5,295 nucleotides of DNA from Acidobacteriaceae bacterium (GTDB taxonomy: Bacteria; Acidobacteriota; Terriglobia; Terriglobales; Acidobacteriaceae), in the NCBI GenBank assembly GCA_003132825.1, contig PKYX01000096.1, forward strand, positions 1-5,295, written 5' to 3'. The position numbers were made by a program, and so were the translations under genes. Below are positions 1-5,295 of the stretch, in pieces (position 1 is the first letter of the stretch; each line of letters starts with the position of its first letter). Under the pieces are notes generated by a model. That model made no database searches. It saw only the letters and a program-made list of their open reading frames with translations, and was not told the DNA's origin.

Positions 1-1
1 C

Positions 2-895
2 ATGGCGGATGTGGTGTTGACGGCGGTCCCCGCGCTGCATTTGCGAATCAAGGGAGTCAATGGCGACCCGACGCAGGGCTATAGCGCGAATCTGGTGGAG
101 CACTTGTTCGATGGCAGCACCATCCAGGTGAGCGGGGAAAGTTCGCGGACGGGCAATGAGATCGAGATCACCGGAGCGCCCCCGGGGCAGGTGGAAGTGA
201 ATTTCGAGTCGTTTGGCAAAAGTCCAGTCAGTTGGTCACAGCCCGTTGACCTGGCAAATGATACCGAGATTAACGCCGCAGAAGGCTTCATCTCTCCCCA
301 GATCAGCGGCGAGGTTCAGCTGGACGGGGGGACGGCGCCCGAGGGAGCTTCGATCGCGTTGCTCAATCGCCGCTCGAGCGTCTCGGTGGGGGCGCGACTC
401 GGACCGAAGGGCGAGTTCCAGATCGAAGACTCGGGTGTAAAGCCGGGCTCCTACACGGTCTTGCTCAATGCCCCAGGCGCGATCGTGCGCGATGTTTCCG
501 CGTCCGGGGCCAAAGTGGTTGGCCAAGAGGTTGAGATCAGTGGTGGAGGGCCGGTTCATCTGATCGTGCGGGCATCCCAGAAACTGGGACGAGTGGAGGG
601 GACTGCGTTGCGCGCTGGCAAGCCGGAGGGGGGTGCGATGGTTGTGCTCGTTCCGCTCGACCCTGGCAAGGATGCCTCGCTCATTCGTCGCGACCAGAGC
701 GACAGCGATGGAACCTTTACGCTGGCGTCGGTGTTGCCCGGCCGCTATACGGTGGTCGCCATCGCCAATGGTTGGGACCTCGAATGGATGAGCCCCGCGG
801 TGCTCAAACCCTATTTGAAGGACGGCGAAACGGTGAACGTGACGGCTGGCGGAAAGCCCAAAGTGCAGGTCAAAGTACAGGTCAAGGTGCAGTAG
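2..895 (+). CDS. Carboxypeptidase-regulatory-like repeat protein, C-terminal part (5' truncated by window edge)
   Basis: The frame is open from the left edge to a TAG at 893-895. The ATG at base 2 is probably an internal Met, because no signal peptide or ribosome binding site is visible and the sequence begins inside beta-rich repeats. In the visible 297 residues, two segments look like carboxypeptidase regulatory-like (Cna-B-type) beta sandwiches: about residues 100-157 (ISGEVQLDGG ... GEFQIED ... KPGSYTVLLNAPG) and about 197-256 (GRVEGTAL ... SDSDGTFTLASVLPGRYTVVAI). The 'G.F.l..v.PG.Ytv' signature is the diagnostic part. Residues 1-95 look like a further, more divergent beta domain. Such repeats are common in secreted or outer-membrane proteins of Acidobacteriota, where they are thought to act as structural or binding modules; no catalytic residues are seen. 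The C-terminus is a KVQVKVQVKVQ tail. The fold is fairly clear; the specific function is unknown. Confidence 0.75.
   Translation: MADVVLTAVPALHLRIKGVNGDPTQGYSANLVEHLFDGSTIQVSGESSRTGNEIEITGAPPGQVEVNFESFGKSPVSWSQPVDLANDTEINAAEGFISPQISGEVQLDGGTAPEGASIALLNRRSSVSVGARLGPKGEFQIEDSGVKPGSYTVLLNAPGAIVRDVSASGAKVVGQEVEISGGGPVHLIVRASQKLGRVEGTALRAGKPEGGAMVVLVPLDPGKDASLIRRDQSDSDGTFTLASVLPGRYTVVAIANGWDLEWMSPAVLKPYLKDGETVNVTAGGKPKVQVKVQVKVQ
860..892 (+). repeat. 12-bp tandem repeat encoding the KVQV C-terminal tail
   Basis: Two 12-base units at 860-871 and 872-883 differ at one position, and a third partial unit lies at 884-892, directly before the TAG stop. They encode KVQV-KVQV-KVQ, an alternating charged/hydrophobic pattern that would suit a terminal beta strand. 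Unit number could vary by slippage without shifting the frame. Confidence 0.75.
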
Positions 896-943
896 GCTCA
901 CCGGCAACCTCGTCGATTCGCCTATTGTGCGACCTCAATCGGG

Positions 944-965
944 CCGCCGTTTACGACGACGGCGG
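944..965 (+). terminator. GC-rich hairpin after the first gene, possible terminator
   Basis: A perfect 7-bp inverted repeat, CCGCCGT (944-950) and ACGGCGG (959-965), flanks an 8-base loop about 50 bases after the stop of the first gene. No run of T follows, so it is not a canonical intrinsic terminator; it may be a weak or factor-assisted terminator, or chance pairing in GC-rich DNA. Confidence 0.25.
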
Positions 966-1030
966 AGCGCGGTCCGTGCCCCAGCCCGCGGCCGATCCGA
1001 CCTAGCCCAAATGCTTGCGAATCCTACCGC

Positions 1031-1056
1031 TTAAGGGCATGCCCGCGTGGTAGAAT
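1031..1056 (+). promoter_or_regulatory. Putative rpe promoter with extended -10
   Basis: TAGAAT at 1051-1056 matches five of six bases of the sigma70-type -10 consensus and is preceded by TG one base upstream (1048-1049), the extended -10 arrangement. The -35 region is weak (TTAAGG, 1031-1036, only 14 bases away). Transcription would start near 1062-1065, leaving a leader of about 25 bases to TTG 1088, enough for the GGAG site; a GTG 1076 start would have almost no leader. A perfect 10-bp palindrome (GGGCATGCCC, 1035-1044) lies between the two elements and could be an operator. Confidence 0.4.
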
Positions 1057-1077
1057 TTGCCCTAATTCCGCTTGCGT

Positions 1078-1081
1078 GGAG
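1078..1081 (+). promoter_or_regulatory. Ribosome binding site deciding the rpe start
   Basis: GGAG sits 6 bases before TTG 1088, an ideal spacing. The competing in-frame GTG at 1076 overlaps this site and has only CTAATTCCGCTTGC upstream, with no purine-rich motif. This favours TTG 1088. Confidence 0.6.
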
Positions 1082-1087
1082 CCCAGG

Positions 1088-1762
1088 TTGATAGAGCTTG
1101 CACCCTCGATTTTGGCGGCGGATTTCTCTCGCTTGGCGGACCAGGTACGGGCCGCGAGCGAGGGCGGGGCCACGGTCATCCATGTCGATATCATGGATGG
1201 GCATTTCGTCCCCAATCTGACCGTGGGACCGCCGGTCGTGAAATCGCTGCGACGGGCCACCAAGCTGCCACTCGATTGCCATTTGATGATCGAGGATCCG
1301 GATCAGTACATTCCGGCCTTTGCGGAAGCCGGGGCGGACTGGATGTCGGTGCATCAGGAAGCGGACCGGCACCTGGATCGTACCTTGCATCTCATCAAGA
1401 GCCACAATTGCCTGGCGGGTGTAGTGATCAATCCGGCGACTCCGGTCGAGACCCTCACCGAGGTGCTCGATATCGTCGACTACGTGCTGGTGATGTCGGT
1501 GAACCCGGGGTTTGGGGCGCAGGAGTTTATTCCCAACGCGGTGAACAAGATCCGGCGGCTGGCCCAGTTGCGCGCCCAGCGTGGCCTCAGCTTTCGGATT
1601 GAAGTGGACGGCGGCATCGCCCAGGACACCGTGGCGGAAGTGGTGCGGGCAGGGGCGGAAATCCTGGTGGCGGGCAACGCAGTGTTCGGCCACGGCGATC
1701 CAAAAACAAACGCGCAGCTGCTGCTGAAGGCGGCAACTGAGGCGGCTTTACAGAGGGTGTAG
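1088..1762 (+). CDS. rpe: Ribulose-phosphate 3-epimerase
   Basis: Interconverts D-ribulose 5-phosphate and D-xylulose 5-phosphate in the pentose phosphate pathway (cytoplasmic). From TTG 1088 the protein has 224 residues, normal for this TIM-barrel family, and begins MIELAPSILAADF, the usual N-terminus. Family metal ligands are visible: H32 and D34 (VIHVDIMDGHFVPN), H65 (DCHLMI) and D174 (EVDGGI); D34 and D174 are the family's acid/base pair. The HQEA motif (89-92), NPxTP (115-119), the SVNPGFGAQ phosphate loop (137-145), GG (175-176) and AGNAVF (195-200) are present; the last usually reads AGSAVF. No residue needed for activity is missing. GTG 1076 would add four residues but lacks a ribosome binding site. 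bamD follows after 45 bases, so the two are probably one transcript. Identity is very secure; the exact start is less so. Confidence 0.96.
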   Translation: MIELAPSILAADFSRLADQVRAASEGGATVIHVDIMDGHFVPNLTVGPPVVKSLRRATKLPLDCHLMIEDPDQYIPAFAEAGADWMSVHQEADRHLDRTLHLIKSHNCLAGVVINPATPVETLTEVLDIVDYVLVMSVNPGFGAQEFIPNAVNKIRRLAQLRAQRGLSFRIEVDGGIAQDTVAEVVRAGAEILVAGNAVFGHGDPKTNAQLLLKAATEAALQRV

Positions 1763-1796
1763 CCAGTCGCTCGTGGACCCAAGCTTGACGACTCAT

Positions 1797-1801
1797 TGAG
1801 G
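1797..1801 (+). promoter_or_regulatory. Ribosome binding site of bamD
   Basis: TGAGG lies 6 bases before ATG 1808. The alternative in-frame TTG at 1796 overlaps this motif and so would have to be read without it, making ATG 1808 the better start. Confidence 0.6.
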
Positions 1802-1807
1802 TTTCTT

Positions 1808-3325
1808 ATGTTACGTCGTACCCCGGTGGTGGTTCTTTTGGCGATGCTGGTCTTGATGGCGGCATGCACCAATAAGAAAGTGGTCAATCCCTTGGCCAGC
1901 GTGGGATCGAAACAGCCCGACAAAGTGCTGTTTGACCGGGCCCTGGACGCCATGAAACACAACAAGTTCGACGTGGCGCGGCTGACTCTGCAGACCCTGA
2001 TCAATACCTATCCGGATTCCGAATATATTGCCCGGGCGAAGCTGGGAGTGGCAGATTCCTGGTACGCCGAAGGCGGTTCAACCGCTATGGCCCAGGCGGA
2101 AATCGAGTACAACGACTTCAAGACCTTCTTCCCGAACATGCCCGAGGCCGCCGAGGCCCAACTGAAGATTGCCAACATCCACTACCAGGAGATGGAGAAA
2201 CCGGACCGGGATTACACGCATGCGCTGCGCGCGCAAGAGGAATATCGCAACCTGATCATGCAGTTCCCGGACAGCAAGCTGGTGCCAGCCGCCAAGCAGC
2301 GCCTCATGGAAGTGCAGGAAGTGCTGGCGGAACGGGAATATATGGTGGGACGTTTCTATTACCTAAAAGAGACCTATCCGGCTGCGATCGCTCGACTGCA
2401 GAGCGTGGTCGAGAAATATCCGCTGTACAGCAAAGCGGATGAAGTTCTTTACATGCTGGGACAGTCCTATGAAGCAGAAATCAAAATGACGAAGTCGCAT
2501 CCCGACTGCGTGACCGCGAATCCCCCCCGGCCGGTCGGCTGCATCGGGGAAGGCATCAAGGCTCGCCTGGCCGACGACTTCAGCAAGAAGGCGGCAGAAA
2601 CCTATTCCCGCATCTTGACTCGCTATCCGGTCATGGACCGCTCTGACGATGCCAAGGCCAGACTGATCGCGATGCATCAGCCGGTCCCGCGGCCTACCAA
2701 GGCGGCGTTGGCGCAGAATAAGGCCGAAGAAGATAGCCGCCGCGAAAGCAACCTGAAGACGAAAGTGATTCGCGGTTTCAGCAAACATCCAGACGTGGCC
2801 CAAGCGTCAAGAGTTGGCGATCCCCCTCTGGTCGATCCGGAGCCGGTCAGCGCCAAATCTGTGGTCGAAGAGGTAAACCGCAGCATGGTCACGGCGACCC
2901 CCCCGGCGACCGGGAAGAATGGGGCCTCTGTGGAGATGATTGGAACGGGCGCCCCGCCGCCCGGCCAGGATGCTCCTCGTTCCGACGCCGTCAACCCGCC
3001 CGCCCCGCCCGCTGTCCCGCCGGAACCTGACGCGGCCGCGGCGGCCCCGCCAGCCGCCAACGAACTGACGCCGAATGTCCCGGCAGACGCGAACGAGCTG
3101 AAGCCCAATGTTCCGGACGACAGCAGCCAAGCTCTGCCTCCTCCGCAGCAAGTGAACGAAATATCAACTGGCGGAACACCGGGTGGCGCGAGCGCCCAGG
3201 CGGAAGCCAACGGCGGAAAGCCGCCGGACGCCTCGTCCCCGGACCAGCAACTGGCGGATGACTCGGCGATCTCTTCTAGCAAGCACAAGAAAAAGAAGGG
3301 GTTAAAGAAGGTCGTTCCTTTCTGA
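1808..3325 (+). CDS. bamD: Outer membrane assembly lipoprotein BamD with long disordered C-terminal extension
   Basis: BamD is the TPR-type lipoprotein of the BAM complex; it helps BamA fold beta-barrel proteins into the outer membrane. The 505-residue product starts with a basic n-region (MLRR), a hydrophobic stretch and a lipobox LMAAC with the acylated Cys at 20; Thr at +2 fits outer-membrane sorting by the E. coli rule. Residues about 40-289 form helical TPR-like repeats with family hallmarks such as LFDRALDAMKHNKFDVA, LINTYPDSEY, QFPDSKLV, YYLKETYPAAIARLQSVVEKYP and the final RYPVMDRSDDAKARL. A loop at about 230-250 contains C234 and C245, which could form a disulfide. E. coli BamD has 245 residues; here about 215 more follow: a charged linker, a Pro/Ala/Asp-rich segment (about 358-490) and a Lys-rich tail (SKHKKKKGLKKVVPF). 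The tail is probably disordered and periplasmic; its role is unknown. Start chosen by the TGAGG site; TTG 1796 would add four residues. Confidence 0.92.
   Translation: MLRRTPVVVLLAMLVLMAACTNKKVVNPLASVGSKQPDKVLFDRALDAMKHNKFDVARLTLQTLINTYPDSEYIARAKLGVADSWYAEGGSTAMAQAEIEYNDFKTFFPNMPEAAEAQLKIANIHYQEMEKPDRDYTHALRAQEEYRNLIMQFPDSKLVPAAKQRLMEVQEVLAEREYMVGRFYYLKETYPAAIARLQSVVEKYPLYSKADEVLYMLGQSYEAEIKMTKSHPDCVTANPPRPVGCIGEGIKARLADDFSKKAAETYSRILTRYPVMDRSDDAKARLIAMHQPVPRPTKAALAQNKAEEDSRRESNLKTKVIRGFSKHPDVAQASRVGDPPLVDPEPVSAKSVVEEVNRSMVTATPPATGKNGASVEMIGTGAPPPGQDAPRSDAVNPPAPPAVPPEPDAAAAAPPAANELTPNVPADANELKPNVPDDSSQALPPPQQVNEISTGGTPGGASAQAEANGGKPPDASSPDQQLADDSAISSSKHKKKKGLKKVVPF
3059..3121 (+). repeat. Imperfect duplication in the BamD Pro-rich tail
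   Basis: Two adjacent units (3059-3091, 11 codons; 3092-3121, 10 codons) encode NELTPNVPADA and NELKPNVPDD. The third-base differences between units suggest an old internal duplication kept at the protein level rather than recent slippage. Confidence 0.6.
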
Positions 3326-3336
3326 ACTGGGCTCAG

Positions 3337-3423
3337 GCGGACAGCTGGGGGGAGCGAGCGGCGCGGACCCGCCGGTTTCTCCCCAGGGTGGTTAAGCGCG
3401 TTCGTACAACCGGTGCTGTCCGC
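3337..3423 (+). other. Nested inverted repeats after bamD, possible terminator or RNA structure
   Basis: Starting 12 bases after the bamD stop, three perfect inverted repeats nest inside one another: GCGGACAGC (3337-3345) with GCTGTCCGC (3415-3423), 9 bp; CTGGGG (3345-3350) with CCCCAG (3381-3386), 6 bp; and CGGCG (3359-3363) with CGCCG (3370-3374), 5 bp with a 6-base loop. The first two share base 3345, so one pair would be lost if both form. The transcript could fold into a closed multi-stem structure ending transcription after bamD, although no T tract follows immediately. It does not match any riboswitch or small RNA that I recognise. Confidence 0.4.
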
Positions 3424-3451
3424 TGGTAACCTCTTTACTGTCTTATCTTCA

Positions 3452-3479
3452 TTGACTTACCGCTTCCGACACGTTAACT
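3452..3479 (+). promoter_or_regulatory. Weak candidate promoter for the receiver-domain gene
   Basis: TTGACT (3452-3457) matches five of six -35 consensus bases. At 16 bases' spacing lies TTAACT (3474-3479), a poor -10 matching three of six. The drop in GC content from about 3430 to 3515 compared with the flanking genes fits a promoter region. Transcription would start near 3486, with a leader of about 30 bases. Confidence 0.35.
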
Positions 3480-3503
3480 TCGCGCTATCTCCCCTTTTTC
3501 ACC

Positions 3504-3510
3504 AGAGGAA
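3504..3510 (+). promoter_or_regulatory. Strong ribosome binding site fixing a TTG start
   Basis: AGAGGAA ends 5 bases before TTG 3516, with the AGGA core 6 bases away. It is the best Shine-Dalgarno match in the window and supports the unusual TTG start of the receiver-domain gene, whose first residues (MAQKILLADDS) are exactly where a receiver normally begins. Confidence 0.75.
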
Positions 3511-3515
3511 ATTCC

Positions 3516-5295
3516 TTGGCACAAAAGATATTGCTGGCCGACGACAGCGTGACCGCCCAGAACATGGGGCGACGGATCCTTAGCGAAGCCGGCTACGAGG
3601 TGATCACGGTCAACAATGGCTCGGCGGCACTGAAGAAAATCGCCGAGCTTAAGCCGGATCTTATTATCCTCGACATTTACATGCCCGGTTACGGGGGACT
3701 CGAAGTGTGCCAGCGGGTGAAAGACGACCCGGAGACGGCGTGCATCCCAGTGCTACTCACCGTGGGCAAGCTAGAGCCGTTCCGGGCGGACGAAGCGCGT
3801 AAGGTGCATGCCGATGCGCACCTGGTGAAGCCCTTTGAAGCGAGCGAGCTACTCACCGCACTGGCCAAGCTTGAGGACAAGATCGTGCCCCGCGCTGAGC
3901 CTCGCCAGACCGGGGCTCCCGGGAAAAGTTCTACGGCCGGACAGCCCAATGCCTCCGCCAAAGGCGCGGATTTTGGCGACAAGACCTCGGGATGGAAAAG
4001 CCGCCTGGCTATTCCTGGCATATCCAAGCGGTCGGAACCGGAGACGCCGGCACCCGCGAAGACCGGGTTCCGCGATTTCCCACGGGTGGAGGATCAAGGG
4101 TCCGTCGAGGCGCCGGCGCCCGCTTCAACTCCTGCCCGGACAGTGCAGGACATCACGGCGGAAGAAATGGCAGCGATTAGTGCGGCCGCGGCTGCCCTGA
4201 GAGAAAAGGCTGCTTTGGCTGAATCCGAGCTTGCCGCTGGCGCCGCTGGCGCGGAAGATTCTGCCCCGAGTGTGGACGCAACAGCGGGAGCGATCCCTGA
4301 AACCGTGCTCGAGGTTCCGTCTCAGCCGGAAGCTCAGCCCGCAGTCGCGCTCGAAGCCGCGATCGTGGCCGACGCGGACCAAAAGAGCGAAAACGAAAGT
4401 CTGGCGGATCGAACGAGCGCTGAACCGCAGGTTCTGAGTGCAGAAGAGCCCGCCCCGGTTGAGAGCGTCGCGGATAGGGAGGTCGCGGCTGCGCTCGAAT
4501 CTTTGGCGCCACGGAACGGGGATCGGGCGTTCGCGGACGGTTTCGGCGACGCGCAACCAGTTGTGCATGATCGGGTCGAGGAGCCGCAAGAAGTGCCGGT
4601 AGGTTCGGTTGCGGCGAGTGCGGGAACCGGCGGTTTGAGATGGATTGCGGAGGAAGTCCCGCTGGCCGAGGATGACGCTGCTTTCATCCTAGAGCGCGAG
4701 ATGCAAAAGGTCTTCGCGGCTCTCGCCGAATTGAATGTAGCGCCGGAGAGTGTGGCGCATGTTCCGGCGGAGGATCCGAGCTTCAGCCCTTCTGCCGATC
4801 CATCCCCTGCAGCCTATCCAGAGCCGGTTATTTCGCAGACCGAACCCGATTCGGTTGCAGCTGTCGGAGAATCGTCCCCAGAAGTTGTCGTGGCGAGTGC
4901 CGAACCATCGCTTCCAGTCACGGCTGAAGCCGAGAATAACGTGGCTTCCGGAAGCATCGAAGTTGAGCCAGCAGTTGAGGCGGCGGTCAGCCCAGAGCAA
5001 TATGCCAGCCAAGAGATGCCGCCGGAAATTAGCGAGTCGGCCCCGACAGCGGACGTCGAAGTCGTTGCCGTTGCCGAACCGGTCATTGAGATTCAAGGCA
5101 TCGAGACTCAAGACATGGAGACTCAAGGCGTGGAGGTTCTAGGGAAGACCGGCGAATCGGAGCCGGCGCCCGAGGCGGCTGAGCCCATGACCATGGCGGT
5201 AGCGAGCGAGACTGTGGCGGAGCCGGAACCACAGGCTGCGTACGCGGCCGCTGCGGCTGCCTCCGCGGTTGCCTCGTTCCGGTCCATCCGCCCGG
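3516..5295 (+). CDS. Response regulator receiver protein with very long Ala/Glu/Pro-rich tail (3' end beyond window)
   Basis: A continuous frame of 593 codons starts at TTG 3516 and leaves the window without a stop. Residues about 4-121 form a CheY-like receiver: acidic pair D9-D10 (ILLADDS), phospho-acceptor D53 (LIILDIYMPGYGG), switch residue T82 (VLLTVG) and K105 (HLVKPFE). All key residues are present, so phosphotransfer from a histidine kinase is expected. No DNA-binding, GGDEF, HD or kinase output domain follows in the window. Residues about 122-593 are low complexity, rich in Ala, Glu, Pro and Val. Two islands look more ordered: about 198-230, an Ala-rich probable helix (ITAEEMAAISAAAAALREK), and about 374-407 (GLRWIAEEVPLAEDDAAFIL then EREMQKVFAALAE), a probable amphipathic helix. 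No membrane segment is seen. Receivers with long tails occur in Acidobacteriota and Myxococcota (FrzS and AglZ are receiver plus coiled coil), but this tail is not clearly coiled coil and I do not assign that function. A functional domain may lie beyond the edge. Confidence 0.88.
   Translation, partial: MAQKILLADDSVTAQNMGRRILSEAGYEVITVNNGSAALKKIAELKPDLIILDIYMPGYGGLEVCQRVKDDPETACIPVLLTVGKLEPFRADEARKVHADAHLVKPFEASELLTALAKLEDKIVPRAEPRQTGAPGKSSTAGQPNASAKGADFGDKTSGWKSRLAIPGISKRSEPETPAPAKTGFRDFPRVEDQGSVEAPAPASTPARTVQDITAEEMAAISAAAAALREKAALAESELAAGAAGAEDSAPSVDATAGAIPETVLEVPSQPEAQPAVALEAAIVADADQKSENESLADRTSAEPQVLSAEEPAPVESVADREVAAALESLAPRNGDRAFADGFGDAQPVVHDRVEEPQEVPVGSVAASAGTGGLRWIAEEVPLAEDDAAFILEREMQKVFAALAELNVAPESVAHVPAEDPSFSPSADPSPAAYPEPVISQTEPDSVAAVGESSPEVVVASAEPSLPVTAEAENNVASGSIEVEPAVEAAVSPEQYASQEMPPEISESAPTADVEVVAVAEPVIEIQGIETQDMETQGVEVLGKTGESEPAPEAAEPMTMAVASETVAEPEPQAAYAAAAAASAVASFRSIRP
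5094..5138 (+). repeat. 15-bp tandem repeat, three units, in the receiver-protein tail
   Basis: Three consecutive 15-base units (5094-5108, 5109-5123, 5124-5138) encode QGIET, QDMET and QGVEV. Units one and two differ at two bases. This is recent in-frame expansion inside a low-complexity region, consistent with relaxed length constraint on the tail. Confidence 0.75.

Noticed and set aside
236..907. Open frame of 223 codons on the - strand opposite the first gene
   Set aside because: It is antisense to a clear beta-sandwich coding frame; the translation is His/Arg-rich with no recognisable domain, typical of a GC-rich shadow frame.
1031..1693. Open frame of 220 codons on the - strand opposite rpe
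   Set aside because: rpe is unambiguous with all active-site motifs; the antisense product is an Arg/His-rich translation of the opposite strand.
1784..1810. TTGACG at 1784-1789 as a bamD promoter -35
   Set aside because: No acceptable -10 lies at 15-19 bases before the bamD start; co-transcription with rpe explains the short gap better.
2677..3288. Open frame of 203 codons on the - strand opposite the BamD tail
   Set aside because: Its Gly/Ser/Ala-rich translation simply mirrors the Pro/Ala-rich sense codons, and the sense frame is continuous with the BamD core.
3516..3880. Receiver as a degenerate pseudo-receiver, as in some gliding-motility proteins
   Set aside because: D9, D10, D53, T82 and K105 are all present, so it should be phosphorylatable.
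4125..5142. Several open frames of 68-154 codons on both strands over the receiver-protein tail
   Set aside because: The sense frame from TTG 3516 stays open through the whole region with coherent Ala/Glu/Pro composition; the others are Arg/Ser-rich shadows without ribosome binding sites.
1..5295. Defence system, prophage, insertion sequence or CRISPR array
   Set aside because: No transposase, integrase, terminal repeats, spaced direct repeats or defence-type domains are visible on either strand.

Overview
The window is GC-rich (roughly 60% or more) and carries four protein-coding genes, all on the + strand and well spaced. Gene content points to Acidobacteriota: a secreted-type protein with carboxypeptidase-regulatory-like beta-sandwich repeats, ribulose-phosphate 3-epimerase (rpe), a BamD lipoprotein with a long Pro/Ala-rich tail, and a receiver-domain protein with a very long Ala/Glu/Pro/Val-rich tail. 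BamD implies a diderm (Gram-negative-type) envelope. The phylum assignment is inference from gene style and order, not from a marker gene.

Layout. 2-895 is the 3' part of a beta-sandwich repeat protein whose start lies upstream of the window; it ends in a small KVQV tandem repeat. 896-1087 is an intergenic gap with a hairpin and a plausible extended -10 promoter. 1088-1762 is rpe, most likely starting at TTG 1088 behind a GGAG ribosome binding site rather than at the GTG 12 bases upstream. After 45 bases comes bamD (ATG 1808 to 3325), which probably shares the rpe transcript. 3326-3515 is a structured intergenic gap (nested inverted repeats, weak promoter, strong ribosome binding site). From TTG 3516 to the window end runs an open reading frame of at least 593 codons, an N-terminal response-regulator receiver followed by about 470 residues of low-complexity sequence. 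It has no stop in the window and starts at TTG, so a search for complete ATG-started ORFs would miss it.

How the genes relate. rpe serves the pentose phosphate pathway in the cytoplasm. BamD is an outer-membrane-anchored part of the BAM machine that inserts beta-barrel proteins. The first product is probably an envelope or exported protein. The receiver protein is a phosphorylation-controlled signalling protein with unknown output. Apart from the likely rpe-bamD co-transcription there is no sign of a dedicated multi-gene system. I see no mobile element, CRISPR array, rRNA or tRNA. The most unusual items are the long disordered tails of the last two genes and the inverted-repeat structure between them.
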